Shown one piece after another: positions 44,071 to 53,527 of a DNA stretch of 64,000 bases; the stretch's first letter is position 1; every line of letters starts with the position of its first letter. The notes under the pieces are model-generated. The model saw nothing but the letters and a program-made list of their open reading frames with translations, was not told the DNA's origin and ran no database searches. The position numbers and the translations under genes were made by a program. The stretch comes from Mucilaginibacter aurantiaciroseus (GTDB lineage: Bacteria; Bacteroidota; Bacteroidia; Sphingobacteriales; Sphingobacteriaceae), in NCBI RefSeq assembly GCF_024055595.1, contig NZ_JAMXOF010000002.1, forward strand, positions 1-64,000, in the 5' to 3' direction.

Positions 44071-44324
44071 TTAAAGACTATTCATAAAATCCGACATGAA
44101 ATTATTTACTTTTAGTTAACAAAGCATTTAGCCAATTAAAAGTATAAGTTTTTCACCCAGTAACGAATCCTTTATTAGACGGGGTCGGGATTAGTGAAAC
44201 CGGGATATCGTTCGGCCAGTTGCCGACGCCCAATCCTAACAATTTAAGCAAAGGTAATTTTCTACATTGATGCATAATCAATATAAACCGAAAAGTATTT
44301 TTTCTTTTACTATGAGCTTTTTAA
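44071..44324. other. Gene-free, probably degraded DNA
   Basis: No gene recognised. A minus-strand piece near 44180-44235 reads RQLAERYPGF in one frame but breaks soon after. It lies between the transposase scrap and the RHS remnant and is likely debris of an insertion or deletion that removed the 5' part of the RHS gene. Confidence 0.35.
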
Positions 44325-46679
44325 GGAATTAAATACGAGGTCGCAATTCCCGAAAGAAGCCGCAATAGCAGCACCACAACAGGGTACGATAACCTGAGCG
44401 ACCTGCTGCTATTTAGTAGCCTTACCGTACAGAGCATTAATTATTACGATAACTACGATATACCAGGTATCCCTTATACTGCAACGGTGTACAGCAGCCA
44501 AACCACTGGGCTGCCCACGGCGGGTAAGGTAAACGTTTTAGGCACTGCCGATATGCTTTGGGTGATAAACTATTACGATAACGATGGCCGTAACATTAAA
44601 ACCTACAGCCAGCACTACTTTGGCGGCGGCGGGGCACTTAACAAGTATAATTACGATTTGGTAACAACAACGTATAACTTTGACGGCCAGCCGCTGATAG
44701 TAACCCGCCAAAATTACGTTAAAAACGCCGGCGGTACGGCAGCAACGCTTGCTCTTACGGTAACCAACAGTTATACATATGACCATATGGGCCGTAAAAC
44801 CATAAGTTACAACCAACTCCGGCATCAGTTGCTTACCTCACAGGCAACAGTAGCGATAAGTAAGGAGACTTATAACGATATTGGCCAGGTAATAAAGAAA
44901 GGCTTGCACAGCCTGACCCCGTATACCGGCTTTATACAGAATATTGACTACCGTTATAACGAGCGGGGCTGACTGACGAGCATCAACAACAGCGGGCTAA
45001 ACAGCGACGGTGGTTATACCAACAGCGATGCCAATGATGCCTTCGGGATGGAGCTCAGCTACCAGAACGCCGCCACGGCCACGCCGCAGTATAACGGCAA
45101 CATCGCCACAGTAAAGTGGAAACAGGGCAGAACGGACGTGTCACTTCCGCTTCCGCTGTTGCAGACGTATGATTACGGGTACGACGGGCTTAACCGGCTG
45201 CTTGCGGCGATATCTACCACCAGCACGGCGAAGGACGGTTTTTATAACGAAACGCTGGCATATGACGCGATGGGCAACATCACGGCGCTTGGGCGCAACG
45301 AGAAAGTAAGCGGCGTTAAAACGAAGATAGATACCTTGAGCTATAGCTACAGCGGTAACAGGCTTACCCGGGTGGATGACGCGGCTACCTACGCAGGAAC
45401 AGCGGGCTTTACCGATGCGGTGAAACAAGCCAACGAGTATACCTATGACGGGAACGGTAACGCGCTGAAGGACCTGAACAAGGGGATCAGCAACATCGTT
45501 TATAACCAGTTGAACCTGCCGCAAACGGTAATCATCAATGGCAATACCATTACCTATACCTATGATGCCTCAGGCCGGAAACTGAAAAAGACCTTTACGT
45601 TAGGTGCAAGCACCACCACGACGGAATATATCAACGGCTTACAATACAACAACGGCGTGATCGACTTCGTACAAACGGAGGAAGGCCGGGCCAGGTTATC
45701 GGGCACGGTGTATAAATATGAGTATGACATAAAAGACCATTTGGGCAACACGCGCGCCACGGTGACCTGGGATGCGGCCAACGCCACGCAGCTAACGCCA
45801 AAAATTCTGTAGCAGAATGATTACTATGCCTTCGGTCTGAGCATAAAATCTTTGGAACCGAATGTACCAAGCCCAAAAAACCATTATCTTTATAATGGAA
45901 AGGAACTACAGGACGAAACAGGCCAATACGATTATGGCGCGCGGTTCTATGATCCGGTAATTGGTAGATGGACGAGTGTTGACCCGCTGGCGGAGAAGGC
46001 AAGAAGGTGGTCGCCTTATGTTTACGGAGATAATAACCCAATTAGGAACATTGACCCCGACGGGATGGAAACGCAGGGATGTTGCGGTTTTCCAATGGGT
46101 GGACTTATAGATAAGAGAACCACGCAATATTTGAGTCAAAAGGTAATGGCTTTTGAGAAAGCTGCAGTTAAAGGTGTTATAGGTTTTGTAGGTGCTGTTA
46201 CACAATGGATTGATGGTCAAAACTCTCACCGTGCATTTGATAAAGACCCTCAAGTACGAGCTGAAGCAAAAGCTGAGAATACCCGACTTTCTAAAGAAAT
46301 AGTAACTGATTTAGCAGTAGGCTACGCGGGTGGGAAGCTATTAGGAATGGGGGCAAAAGCTTTGAGTGGTAGCGCTGCTGAGGTTTCTGTGTTTAGAGTT
46401 TATGGGCAAGATGCAAAGGCAGATGGTTTTTCTTGGAGTCCAGTCAATCCTAATAGCGTAGGTAACTACCGGGATGCAGCAGGACTTCCATCAGGTGGAG
46501 CTAATGGCTCAATGAATAGTGGTCAGTTCGTTATTGAAGGAACTGTAAAGCCAAATGCTATTATTACAAATAGAGCAGCTTTACCACTTGATGGAAACAA
46601 AGGGGGAGTACCAGAATATATAATCAACCCTAAAAACGTTACACCTAAGAGAGTTTCAGGAGCGAACCCAAACTTTTAG
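44325..46679 (+). pseudogene. RHS/YD-repeat protein, 5'-truncated with two in-frame stops
   Basis: One reading frame runs from 44325 to TAG 46677 and is broken only by TGA at 44970-44972 and TAG at 45810-45812. Before, between and after them it reads as an RHS protein: YNERG(stop)LTSINNSGLN, YDAMGNITALGR, YTYDGNGNALKDLNKGI, YDASGRKLKKTF, YEYDIKDHLGNTRATV, (stop)QNDYYAFGL and the core [20 protein letters not shown]...[11 protein letters not shown]. The usual codons at the stops would be TGG (NERGW) and CAG (QNDYY), each one base away. The N-terminal secretion part is missing. The 3' end is a toxin-like tip (separate entry). Confidence 0.82.
45852..46679 (+). CDS. RHS core plus variable C-terminal toxin-like domain
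   Basis: The last open section of the RHS frame, 275 residues, beginning at a TTG. Residues 15-72 are the RHS-associated core ([11 protein letters not shown] ... [15 protein letters not shown]). After DPDGM the sequence changes: residues 75-190 hold helical and Gly-rich regions ([32 protein letters not shown]), and the last 90 ([20 protein letters not shown] ... NYRDAAGLP ... [18 protein letters not shown]) form a compact domain typical of polymorphic-toxin tips. GC is lower than in the RHS body, as expected for an exchanged tip. I cannot name the activity. A small gene follows after 3 bases. Confidence 0.65.
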   Translation: MEPNVPSPKNHYLYNGKELQDETGQYDYGARFYDPVIGRWTSVDPLAEKARRWSPYVYGDNNPIRNIDPDGMETQGCCGFPMGGLIDKRTTQYLSQKVMAFEKAAVKGVIGFVGAVTQWIDGQNSHRAFDKDPQVRAEAKAENTRLSKEIVTDLAVGYAGGKLLGMGAKALSGSAAEVSVFRVYGQDAKADGFSWSPVNPNSVGNYRDAAGLPSGGANGSMNSGQFVIEGTVKPNAIITNRAALPLDGNKGGVPEYIINPKNVTPKRVSGANPNF

Positions 46680-46682
46680 ATT

Positions 46683-46868
46683 ATGAATGATAAATATAAA
46701 GGAATGACTGTTAATGAAAGGCTGTTTGTAAGTGGACAAATGGATGAGTTTGACATTTCTGTTAAAATGATAGACACAAATAAAGCTAAAGAAATATTAG
46801 CAAAGGTTGATATAATAGACCCGCTTACTGTAGAATCGATCTTAAAACAAGTAGGCATTACACTGTAA
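46683..46868 (+). CDS. Putative immunity protein of the RHS tip
   Basis: A 61-residue acidic, helical protein (MNDKYKGMTVNERLFVSGQM ... LAKVDIIDPLTVESILKQVG). It starts 3 bases after the stop of the RHS tip, the standard place for an immunity gene of a polymorphic toxin. The pattern MTVNERL-VSG-xxxF and the ending with a short helix and G-[IL] fit a family of small partner proteins I recall from such loci; that memory is not verified. No signal peptide or membrane helix is seen, so it would act in the cytoplasm. Confidence 0.6.
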   Translation: MNDKYKGMTVNERLFVSGQMDEFDISVKMIDTNKAKEILAKVDIIDPLTVESILKQVGITL

Positions 46869-46922
46869 CAATAGTTAATTCGTAGCGGGTACCTGTATTA
46901 CGTGTGCACAATAAGTAATAAA

Positions 46923-46945
46923 AAGCCGGGCCATTTTTCGGCTAA
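46923..46945 (-). terminator. Terminator of the first tRNA gene (minus strand)
   Basis: On the minus strand AGCCG and CGGCT arms enclose AAAAATGGCC and are followed by TTTTTA, 18 bases after the tRNA end. Confidence 0.6.
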
Positions 46946-46962
46946 AGGCTTTCATTTTTAGG

Positions 46963-47035
<73 letters not shown>

Positions 47036-47130
47036 CTATTTTAAATTTAATTGCAGTCATAAAATCTGCAAGTTTGTTAGTGTTCAGTAACACCCTGTTT
47101 CGGCAATTAATAAATTAGCCACACTATAAG

Positions 47131-47168
47131 AAAGCAAAAGCCTCTAACTTTCGTTAAAGGCTTTTGTT
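47131..47168 (-). terminator. Terminator between the two tRNA genes
   Basis: AAAAGCCT and AGGCTTTT arms (minus strand CAAAAGCCTTTAACGAAAG, then TTAGAGGCTTTTGC) right after the second tRNA; it separates the two transcripts. Confidence 0.7.
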
Positions 47169-47173
47169 TTGGG

Positions 47174-47246
<73 letters not shown>

Positions 47247-47344
47247 CTATCTTTTTGGTGTATTACATAACGGGCATAACTCCGAAATGTTTGTTTCCAA
47301 TTGTAAAAAAGCAATTTGCTGTTCCTTTTAATTGGACTGCAAAG

Positions 47345-47362
47345 ATATAATTCGTTTCTTTG
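47345..47362 (+). promoter_or_regulatory. Promoter-like element upstream of era
   Basis: ATATAATTCGTTTCTTTG, 31 bases before the era ATG. The identical 18 bases occur at 56792-56809 before another gene. TTTCTTTG is close to TAnnTTTG, so the shared piece is probably the promoter core. Confidence 0.5.
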
Positions 47363-47392
47363 CAGTCCAAATAATATTTTAATTATTTTTTT

Positions 47393-48268
47393 ATGGCGCA
47401 TAAGGCAGGTTTTGTAAGTATAATTGGTAAGCCCAACGCAGGTAAGTCAACCCTTATGAACGCATTGGTGGGCGAAAAAATGTCAATCATCACCCCAAAG
47501 GCGCAAACCACCCGCCACCGAATTTTGGGAATTGTAAATACCGACGACTACCAGATCGTGTTTTCGGACACCCCGGGTATCATTAAACCACACTACGCAT
47601 TACACGAAAGTATGATGCACCAGGTAGACGGCTCTATTGTAGACGCTGACCTGATACTGCTGGTTACGGATATCCACGAGGAATTTAACGAGCAGGATGT
47701 GATCAAAAAACTGGAAGGCTCAACAGCGCCGCTGGTTGTTTTGATCAACAAGATAGACTTATCTAGCGAGGAAGAGGTAAAAGAGAAAGTAGAATACTGG
47801 CAGGAAAAATTAAACCCTAAAGCCATCTACGCTATATCTGCATTGTTGGATCATAATATAAAAGCCGTTATGGATTTTGTGTTGGACGGTTTGCCTGAGC
47901 ATCCCGCTTATTACGAGAAAGATGCTTTGACGGACAGGAACGACAGGTTCTTCGCTTCGGAAATGATCCGCGCGCAGATCTTTAAACAATACAAAAAAGA
48001 GATTCCATACAGCACCGAGGTTATTGTAACCGCGTTTGTGGAGGGTGAAAAACTGCACCGCATCAGCGCCGAAATTATTGTAGAGCGCGATTCGCAGAAA
48101 AATATCATCATAGGTACAAAAGGGGAAATGCTGAAGATAGTGGGCACATACGCCCGTAGGGATATGGAAGACTTTTTTCAGAAGAAGATCTTCCTGGAAA
48201 TGTTTGTTAAGGTTATCCCCGACTGGCGGAGCAAAAAAAATTACCTAAAAAAATTCGGGTACGAGTAA
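47393..48268 (+). CDS. era: GTPase Era
   Basis: A 291-residue GTPase needed for 30S ribosome assembly. G1 GKPNAGKSTLMNAL at residues 11-24, switch I TPKAQTTRHRI, G3 SDTPGI, G4 NKID, and the C-terminal KH domain with IIVERDSQKNIIIGTKGEMLKIVGTYAR, which binds the 16S 3' end. Length is normal. The Der GTPase gene follows after a gap that holds dispersed repeats. Confidence 0.95.
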   Translation: MAHKAGFVSIIGKPNAGKSTLMNALVGEKMSIITPKAQTTRHRILGIVNTDDYQIVFSDTPGIIKPHYALHESMMHQVDGSIVDADLILLVTDIHEEFNEQDVIKKLEGSTAPLVVLINKIDLSSEEEVKEKVEYWQEKLNPKAIYAISALLDHNIKAVMDFVLDGLPEHPAYYEKDALTDRNDRFFASEMIRAQIFKQYKKEIPYSTEVIVTAFVEGEKLHRISAEIIVERDSQKNIIIGTKGEMLKIVGTYARRDMEDFFQKKIFLEMFVKVIPDWRSKKNYLKKFGYE

Positions 48269-48397
48269 AAGAAGAGAATCAAGATGTAAGAATCAAGATT
48301 CAAGAAAAAATTTAATACACATTACAGAATTTTTAGATAAGATCACGATTTTTATATCGTCTTGGTTCTTGGCTCTTAATTCTTGATTCTAAAAAGC
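48269..48397. repeat. AGAATCAAGA-type inverted repeats between era and der
   Basis: AGAATCAAGATGTAAGAATC and AAGATTCAAGA on the left, and TCTTGGTTCTTGGCTCTTAA and TTCTTGATTCT on the right, are inverted copies of one short unit flanking an AT-rich centre. The whole can fold into a long imperfect hairpin. The right arm ends just before the der ATG. Confidence 0.65.
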
Positions 48398-49699
48398 ATG
48401 AGTAATATAGTAGCTATAGTAGGCAGGCCCAACGTTGGGAAATCCACTTTATACAACCGTTTAACCGAAAGCCGTAAAGCTATTGTTGACGATTTTAGCG
48501 GCGTAACCCGCGACAGGCATTACGGTACATCCGAGTGGATTGATAAAAAATTCACGGTGATTGATACCGGCGGCTACGTAGCCAATTCCGACGAGCTTTT
48601 TGAGGTAGCCATCCGCGAGCAGGTGCTTATCGCTATCGAGGAGGCTTCGGTAATTTTATTTATGGTTGATGTTACCACTGGTATCACCGACCTGGATGAC
48701 GAAATAGCCAACCTTTTACGTAAAGGTAAAAAGCCGGTGTTTGTGGTTGTAAACAAACTGGATAACAACGCCCAACTGGCTGATGCTTCCGAGTTTTACA
48801 GCTTAGGCTTAGGTGAGATCTACACCCTGTCGTCTATGACAGGCTCAGGTACCGGCGAACTGCTGGACGAGGTTGTGAAGCACTTTGAGGATGTCCCTTT
48901 TGAAGAAAATACCCGCCCTAAGTACGCCATAATTGGCCGCCCTAACGTTGGTAAATCATCTATCATCAATTCCCTTATAGGACAGGAGCGTAACATTGTA
49001 ACGCCTATTGCCGGCACCACGCGCGATTCTATCCATATCCATTATAATCAGTACGGTCATGATTTTATGCTGATCGATACTGCCGGGATGCGTAAAAAAA
49101 CCAAGGTAAAAGAAAATATCGAATTTTACTCGGTGATGCGTACCATCAAAGCTTTGGAAGAAGCGGATGTGGTGATCATCATGATTGATGCCGTTGATGG
49201 CCTGGAAGCACAGGATGTGAACCTTTTCCACCTGGCCGAAAAGAATAAGAAAGGCGTGGTTATCGTAGTGAACAAATGGGATTTGATCGAGAAGAACAAC
49301 AAAACCATTAAGGTATTTGAAGAGCAGATCCGCCAGAAGTTAGCGCCGTTTAGCGATGTGCCTATTGTGTTTACATCGGTATTGGAAAAACAACGTGTGC
49401 TAAAGGTGATTGAAGTGGCCAACCAGGTTTACGCCAACCGTGCCCGCAAGATCCCTACCAGCAAATTGAACGAGATCATGCTGCCGATCATCGAAAAATA
49501 TCCGCCGCCATCACTAAAAGGTAAATACGTTAAAATCAAATACATTACGCAGATAGCAGGTACGTCGCCGATGTTCGCGTTCTTTTGTAACCTGCCACAG
49601 TATGTAAAAGAACCTTACTACCGCTTTATCGAAAACCAGCTTCGTGCCAATTTCGAATTTTCAGGCGCACCGATCCAGGTTTGGTTCAGGCAAAAATAA
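48398..49699 (+). CDS. der: GTPase Der (EngA)
   Basis: A 433-residue GTPase with two G domains in tandem, required for 50S ribosome assembly. First domain: G1 [15 protein letters not shown]3 DTGGY, G4 NKLD. Second: G1 [15 protein letters not shown]3 DTAGMRKK, G4 NKWD. A KH-like domain ends it ([30 protein letters not shown]). The ATG at 48398 begins [17 protein letters not shown]; an in-frame ATT start 5 codons upstream is not needed. Confidence 0.95.
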   Translation: MSNIVAIVGRPNVGKSTLYNRLTESRKAIVDDFSGVTRDRHYGTSEWIDKKFTVIDTGGYVANSDELFEVAIREQVLIAIEEASVILFMVDVTTGITDLDDEIANLLRKGKKPVFVVVNKLDNNAQLADASEFYSLGLGEIYTLSSMTGSGTGELLDEVVKHFEDVPFEENTRPKYAIIGRPNVGKSSIINSLIGQERNIVTPIAGTTRDSIHIHYNQYGHDFMLIDTAGMRKKTKVKENIEFYSVMRTIKALEEADVVIIMIDAVDGLEAQDVNLFHLAEKNKKGVVIVVNKWDLIEKNNKTIKVFEEQIRQKLAPFSDVPIVFTSVLEKQRVLKVIEVANQVYANRARKIPTSKLNEIMLPIIEKYPPPSLKGKYVKIKYITQIAGTSPMFAFFCNLPQYVKEPYYRFIENQLRANFEFSGAPIQVWFRQK

Positions 49700-49718
49700 G
49701 AAGGTCAAAAGTTTTATA

Positions 49719-49755
49719 AAAAATAGCGATGGGTGTAAAACCCATCGCTATTTTT
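49719..49755. terminator. Rho-independent terminator after der
   Basis: Perfect 15-bp arms AAAAATAGCGATGGG and CCCATCGCTATTTTT around TGTAAAA, with A-rich and T-rich sides. Confidence 0.88.
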
Positions 49756-49833
49756 GTTTTAGCAGTGTTTCGCAACAAGCTACGCTATTGCTATGCTGCC
49801 TTTAAAACATTCAATTTGAACTTAATAGCCTAA

Positions 49834-50043
49834 AAATTAGAGTTAGCTAAACGCCTTTTTGATGTTGCGGCCAAGGGGTTATTGTTTCAACTTAAACAAG
49901 TGCCTGAGAATAACGACAAAGATTTTTGGGACGATTTGGCTGGAAATGTAAAACAAGGAATTGAAATGGCAAAGCAACAGGCAGCTGAAGGCAAACTAAC
50001 CCCGCATGACGAGTTGATGAGCAAGTACGCTCAGTATTTGTAA
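49834..50043 (+). pseudogene. Antitoxin-like protein, N-terminal truncated
   Basis: A 69-codon open piece that begins directly after a stop codon and has no usable start: KLELAKRLFDVAAKGLLFQL ... DFWDDLAGNVKQGIEMAKQQ ... PHDELMSKYAQYL. The FWDxLxxxVKQxIExxxxxxxxGxxxPHxExMxKYxxYL pattern is that of small antitoxins that partner ParE/RelE-type toxins in Bacteroidota. No toxin gene follows; the next 160 bases hold a dispersed repeat. It is most likely the remains of a toxin-antitoxin locus. Confidence 0.6.
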
Positions 50044-50069
50044 CATTTTTTTAATTGTCAGTTCCATCG

Positions 50070-50140
50070 GCAATCTTTCTCACTCTCTTTGCGTATCAGA
50101 AAGGGTCGACCAGCGTCGCGGTGTCGCGGTGAGTAAACCA
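50070..50140. repeat. Dispersed repeat, GGTCGACCCTC type (second copy, inverted)
   Basis: Reverse complement reads GGTTTACTCACCGCGACACC, then CGACGCTGGTCGACCCTTTC, matching the unit at 27176-27230 (TTTACTCACCCCGAC... GCTACGCTGGTCGACCCTC). It lies between the antitoxin scrap and the helicase gene. Confidence 0.65.
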
Positions 50141-50203
50141 CCGTCAATCTTTGCACATCCATACTTAGCATCGCCTACAATCCTTATCTTTACTGGTACA
50201 ATT

Positions 50204-53200
50204 ATGCAATCTCCACTCAATAAATATAACGTCAAATTCCAGGAAGCTCTTGCCGGGTTAAATCCCGAGCAGTTGGCTGCCGTTAACCAAATGGATGGCC
50301 CTGTGCTGGTAGTTGCCGGGCCGGGTACGGGTAAAACTCAAATATTGGCCGCGCGTATCGGTAAGATACTGACGGATACCGATGCCTTGCCAAGCGAGAT
50401 TCTCTGCCTTACGTATACCGATGCCGGCGCTGTTGCCATGCGCAAACGTTTATTCGAGTTTATTGGGCCGGATGCTTATCGCATTAACATCTACACGTTC
50501 CATGCGTTTTGTAACGAGATCATCCAGGAGAACCTGGAGTATTTCGGCAAGCTAAATTTGGAGGCCTTATCCGATCTGGAATCGGCCATGTTGTTCCGGG
50601 AGTTGGTAGATGAGTTTGATAACGATCATTTACTAAAGCGTTTTACCGGCGATGTTTATTATGACGCCCCAAGGCTGAAAAAACTGTTCTCGACCATGAA
50701 GACCGAGAACTGGACGGAAGACCTGATCAAACAAGCCATACAGGAATATTTGGACGATCTGCCAAATCGCGAAGAATTTATTTACAAACGCGCCAACGCC
50801 AAAGCAGGCATTAGCATAGGCGACCCCAAACAAAAGGATATCGACAAAGTGCAGGAGGCCATGAGCAAACTGCTTGCTGCCGTAAGCGAATACCAGAACT
50901 ACTCCCGCAAAATGCGCGATAATAATTGGTATGATTACGACGATATGATCCTTTGGGTGTTAAAAGCCTTCCGCGAGAATGACGAGATCCTTCGCCGTTA
51001 CCAGGAACGTTACCAATACATTTTGGTGGATGAGTTCCAGGATACAAGCGGTTCGCAAAACCAGCTGTTGAAGTTTTTGCTGAACTACTGGGAAACCCCA
51101 AACGTGTTTGTGGTGGGCGATGACGACCAGTCGATATTTAAGTTTCAGGGTGCAAACATGAAGAACATTCTTGATTTTGCCGGCGATTATGTGTCTACCC
51201 TGCAAACGGTTGTGTTGAAACATAACTATCGTTCCAATCAGCATATCCTCGATATTTCAAGGGCGCTGATCAACAATAATAACGAACGCTTAACGGCACA
51301 GCTCAAACTCGATAAAAACCTGAAGGCATCGCACCCGCGTTTTAAGGAAGAAATTGTTGAGCCGGTCATCAAAGAATACGAAAACCCAAGCCAGGAATTG
51401 GTTGATGTTGCCTTGAAGATAAAACGGTTGGTAGATAAAGATACCCCGCCGGGTGAAATTGCGGTGATATACCGTAACCACAGCCAGGTAGAAGATTTGT
51501 TGCACTTTTTAGATACCCAACACATCGCGGTAAACACCAAACGCAAGATAGATGTGCTGACTATTCCCTTCGGCGAGAAGATCATTAATATACTGCGCTA
51601 CCTGAGCATGGAACTGGATTCGCCATATAGTGGTGATGAGTTGCTTTTTGAGATCCTTCATTACGACTTCTTTACCATTCCGTCTATCGAGATCGCTAAG
51701 GCGAGCATCGCAGTATCCAAGGAGAACTTCGGCACGGCAAGTAATAACCAGCCCAAGACCTCGCTGCGCCGTTACATCAGCGAAATAAAGTTAGTTGCCC
51801 AGGCAGATCTGTTCAACAAGCAACCTACACAGGAAATGAAATTCCTGGTAAATGATATTGATGCTTTACTTACTGATGCCGTAAGCGTAACCCTGCAACA
51901 GTTTTTTCAGAATGTGATAGCCAAAATGGGCATCCTCAAATACATTATGCAGCAGCCCGATAAAGGCGTGCATATGCAGGTGCTTACCAGCTTTTTCGAC
52001 TTTTTGAAGGAGGAAAGCCGTAAGAACCCCGAAATAAAATTAGCCGACCTGATCGTCACCATCGACCTGATGCGTAAAAACAACATCAGGCTGGAATTGA
52101 ATAAGGTGATCTTTTCGGATAATGGTATCAACTTCCTTACCGCCCACGGTTCGAAAGGCCTTGAGTTTGAGCATGTGTTCTTCATCGGTTGCGATAAAAA
52201 AACATGGGACAGCAAAGGCCGCAACAGTGGTTTCAGCTATCCGGATACTTTGACAGGGGCTGCATCTGACGATATCGCCCAAAAAGAAGAAGCACGCAGG
52301 TTGTTTTATGTGGCACTTACCCGTTCCAAACAATGCCTGAATATTTCTTACGCGGGCAAGGATAAGAATGGTAAAGACCAGGAACCATCGCAGTTTATTG
52401 GCGAGATTTTGGCAGATACGCATTTATTGATAGACCGACCCAAAGTAAGCAGCGATGATATGCTGGAGTTCTTCGCCACCCAGTTTAGCGAGGCAGATAA
52501 GCCGGTAGTGGAGCTGCTGGATAGGAACTATATTAATCAACTGCTGCAGAATTATACGCTATCGGTAACCCATCTGAGTAATTATTTGGACTGCCCGCTT
52601 AGGTTCTATTTTCAATGCCTCATCAGGGTGCCATCGGGTAAAAGTCCGTCGGCCACCTTTGGGCAGGCGGTGCACTGGGCGCTTAACAAAACGTATCGCC
52701 GCTTAAAAGAGAACGACGACGAGTTTTTATCTACCGAAGAGTTTTTAAAAGAGTTCCGCTGGTACATGTACCGTAATCGCGATTCATTCACCAAAGAAGA
52801 TTTTAAACGCCGAGTGGATTATGGCGAAAAGATATTACCGCTATACTACGAACAAAATGTGCCCACCTGGAACAAAGTAGCCCAAACCGAGCGAGGTATT
52901 AAAAACATAGAAGTGGCAGGTGTGCCGATAAAGGGTAACCTGGATAAGATAGAATTTGACGGCAAACAAGTAACCGTGGTTGATTATAAGACAGGCCGCG
53001 TGCGTAACGCCAAACCTAAATTAAACCGGCCTACCTACGAAGAACCAAACGGCGGCGATTACTGGCGCCAAGCGGTTTTCTACAAGATACTGGTAGATAA
53101 CGACCGCACCAACGATTGGGAAGTGATCAACACCATATTTGATTTTGTAGAACCCGAGAAAGAAGGGGAATACTTTAAAGCCAAAGTGGTGATTACCCCT

Positions 53201-53374
53201 CAGGATATTGAAGATGTAACCCAACAGATAACCACCGTGTACCAAAAAGTAATGGCCCACGATTTTAACAAAGGTTGTGGTAAAGTTACCTGCGACTGGT
53301 GCCACTTCGTAAAAAGTAACTTTAAACAACCCGAAAGTTTGCTGGAAGTTGCCGAAGGAGAAGATGGGCAATAA
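50204..53374 (+). CDS. UvrD/AddA-like DNA helicase fused to a PD-(D/E)XK nuclease with probable Fe-S cluster
   Basis: A 1056-residue SF1 helicase-nuclease. ATG 50204 starts MQSPLNKYNVKFQEALAGLN; an earlier in-frame ATG at 50129 would translate repeat DNA. Walker A is VVAGPGTGKTQILAARI at about residues 36-52, motif II ILVDEFQDTSGSQN, motif III GDDDQSIFKFQGA, motif IV-V HNYRSN and TAHGSKGLEFEHVF, motif VI EEARRLFYVALTRSK. The C-terminal nuclease has GNLDKIEFDGKQVTVVDYKTG and QAVFYKIL. One Cys before it (YLDCPLRF) and three after (CGKVTCDWC) would form the iron-staple of AddB-type nucleases. It likely acts in double-strand-break repair. Confidence 0.88.
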   Translation: MQSPLNKYNVKFQEALAGLNPEQLAAVNQMDGPVLVVAGPGTGKTQILAARIGKILTDTDALPSEILCLTYTDAGAVAMRKRLFEFIGPDAYRINIYTFHAFCNEIIQENLEYFGKLNLEALSDLESAMLFRELVDEFDNDHLLKRFTGDVYYDAPRLKKLFSTMKTENWTEDLIKQAIQEYLDDLPNREEFIYKRANAKAGISIGDPKQKDIDKVQEAMSKLLAAVSEYQNYSRKMRDNNWYDYDDMILWVLKAFRENDEILRRYQERYQYILVDEFQDTSGSQNQLLKFLLNYWETPNVFVVGDDDQSIFKFQGANMKNILDFAGDYVSTLQTVVLKHNYRSNQHILDISRALINNNNERLTAQLKLDKNLKASHPRFKEEIVEPVIKEYENPSQELVDVALKIKRLVDKDTPPGEIAVIYRNHSQVEDLLHFLDTQHIAVNTKRKIDVLTIPFGEKIINILRYLSMELDSPYSGDELLFEILHYDFFTIPSIEIAKASIAVSKENFGTASNNQPKTSLRRYISEIKLVAQADLFNKQPTQEMKFLVNDIDALLTDAVSVTLQQFFQNVIAKMGILKYIMQQPDKGVHMQVLTSFFDFLKEESRKNPEIKLADLIVTIDLMRKNNIRLELNKVIFSDNGINFLTAHGSKGLEFEHVFFIGCDKKTWDSKGRNSGFSYPDTLTGAASDDIAQKEEARRLFYVALTRSKQCLNISYAGKDKNGKDQEPSQFIGEILADTHLLIDRPKVSSDDMLEFFATQFSEADKPVVELLDRNYINQLLQNYTLSVTHLSNYLDCPLRFYFQCLIRVPSGKSPSATFGQAVHWALNKTYRRLKENDDEFLSTEEFLKEFRWYMYRNRDSFTKEDFKRRVDYGEKILPLYYEQNVPTWNKVAQTERGIKNIEVAGVPIKGNLDKIEFDGKQVTVVDYKTGRVRNAKPKLNRPTYEEPNGGDYWRQAVFYKILVDNDRTNDWEVINTIFDFVEPEKEGEYFKAKVVITPQDIEDVTQQITTVYQKVMAHDFNKGCGKVTCDWCHFVKSNFKQPESLLEVAEGEDGQ

Positions 53375-53390
53375 AGCTATTTCCCTTTTG

Positions 53391-53483
53391 TCATCCTGAG
53401 CGATAGCTAAGGATCTATTATTGAACTATGCATTCGTAAAATGCTTGGCGTAGATCAGATGCTTCACTATCGTTCAGCATGAC
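53391..53483. repeat. REP-like inverted repeat (TGTCATCCTGAGCGATAGC type)
   Basis: TTGTCATCCTGAGCGATAGC with AAGGATCT at the left, and AGATGCTTCACTATCGTTCA with GCATGACAA at the right, form an imperfect hairpin of about 90 bases. A relative is at 27062-27150 and a degraded one at 57838-57885. Confidence 0.7.
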
Positions 53484-53490
53484 AATTAAA

Positions 53491-53527
53491 AAGTAAGAAG
53501 AGCGCCTTAAGCGCCCTTTTTACTTAC
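53491..53527. terminator. Bidirectional terminator between convergent genes
   Basis: GTAAGAAGAGCGC and GCGCCCTTTTTAC form an imperfect stem around CTTAA. The helicase-nuclease gene on the left and the metal-locus genes on the right converge here. Confidence 0.6.

Noticed and set aside
50129..50203. Longer N-terminus of the helicase-nuclease
   Set aside because: The extra 25 residues come partly from a dispersed repeat; the ATG at 50204 gives a normal family start.
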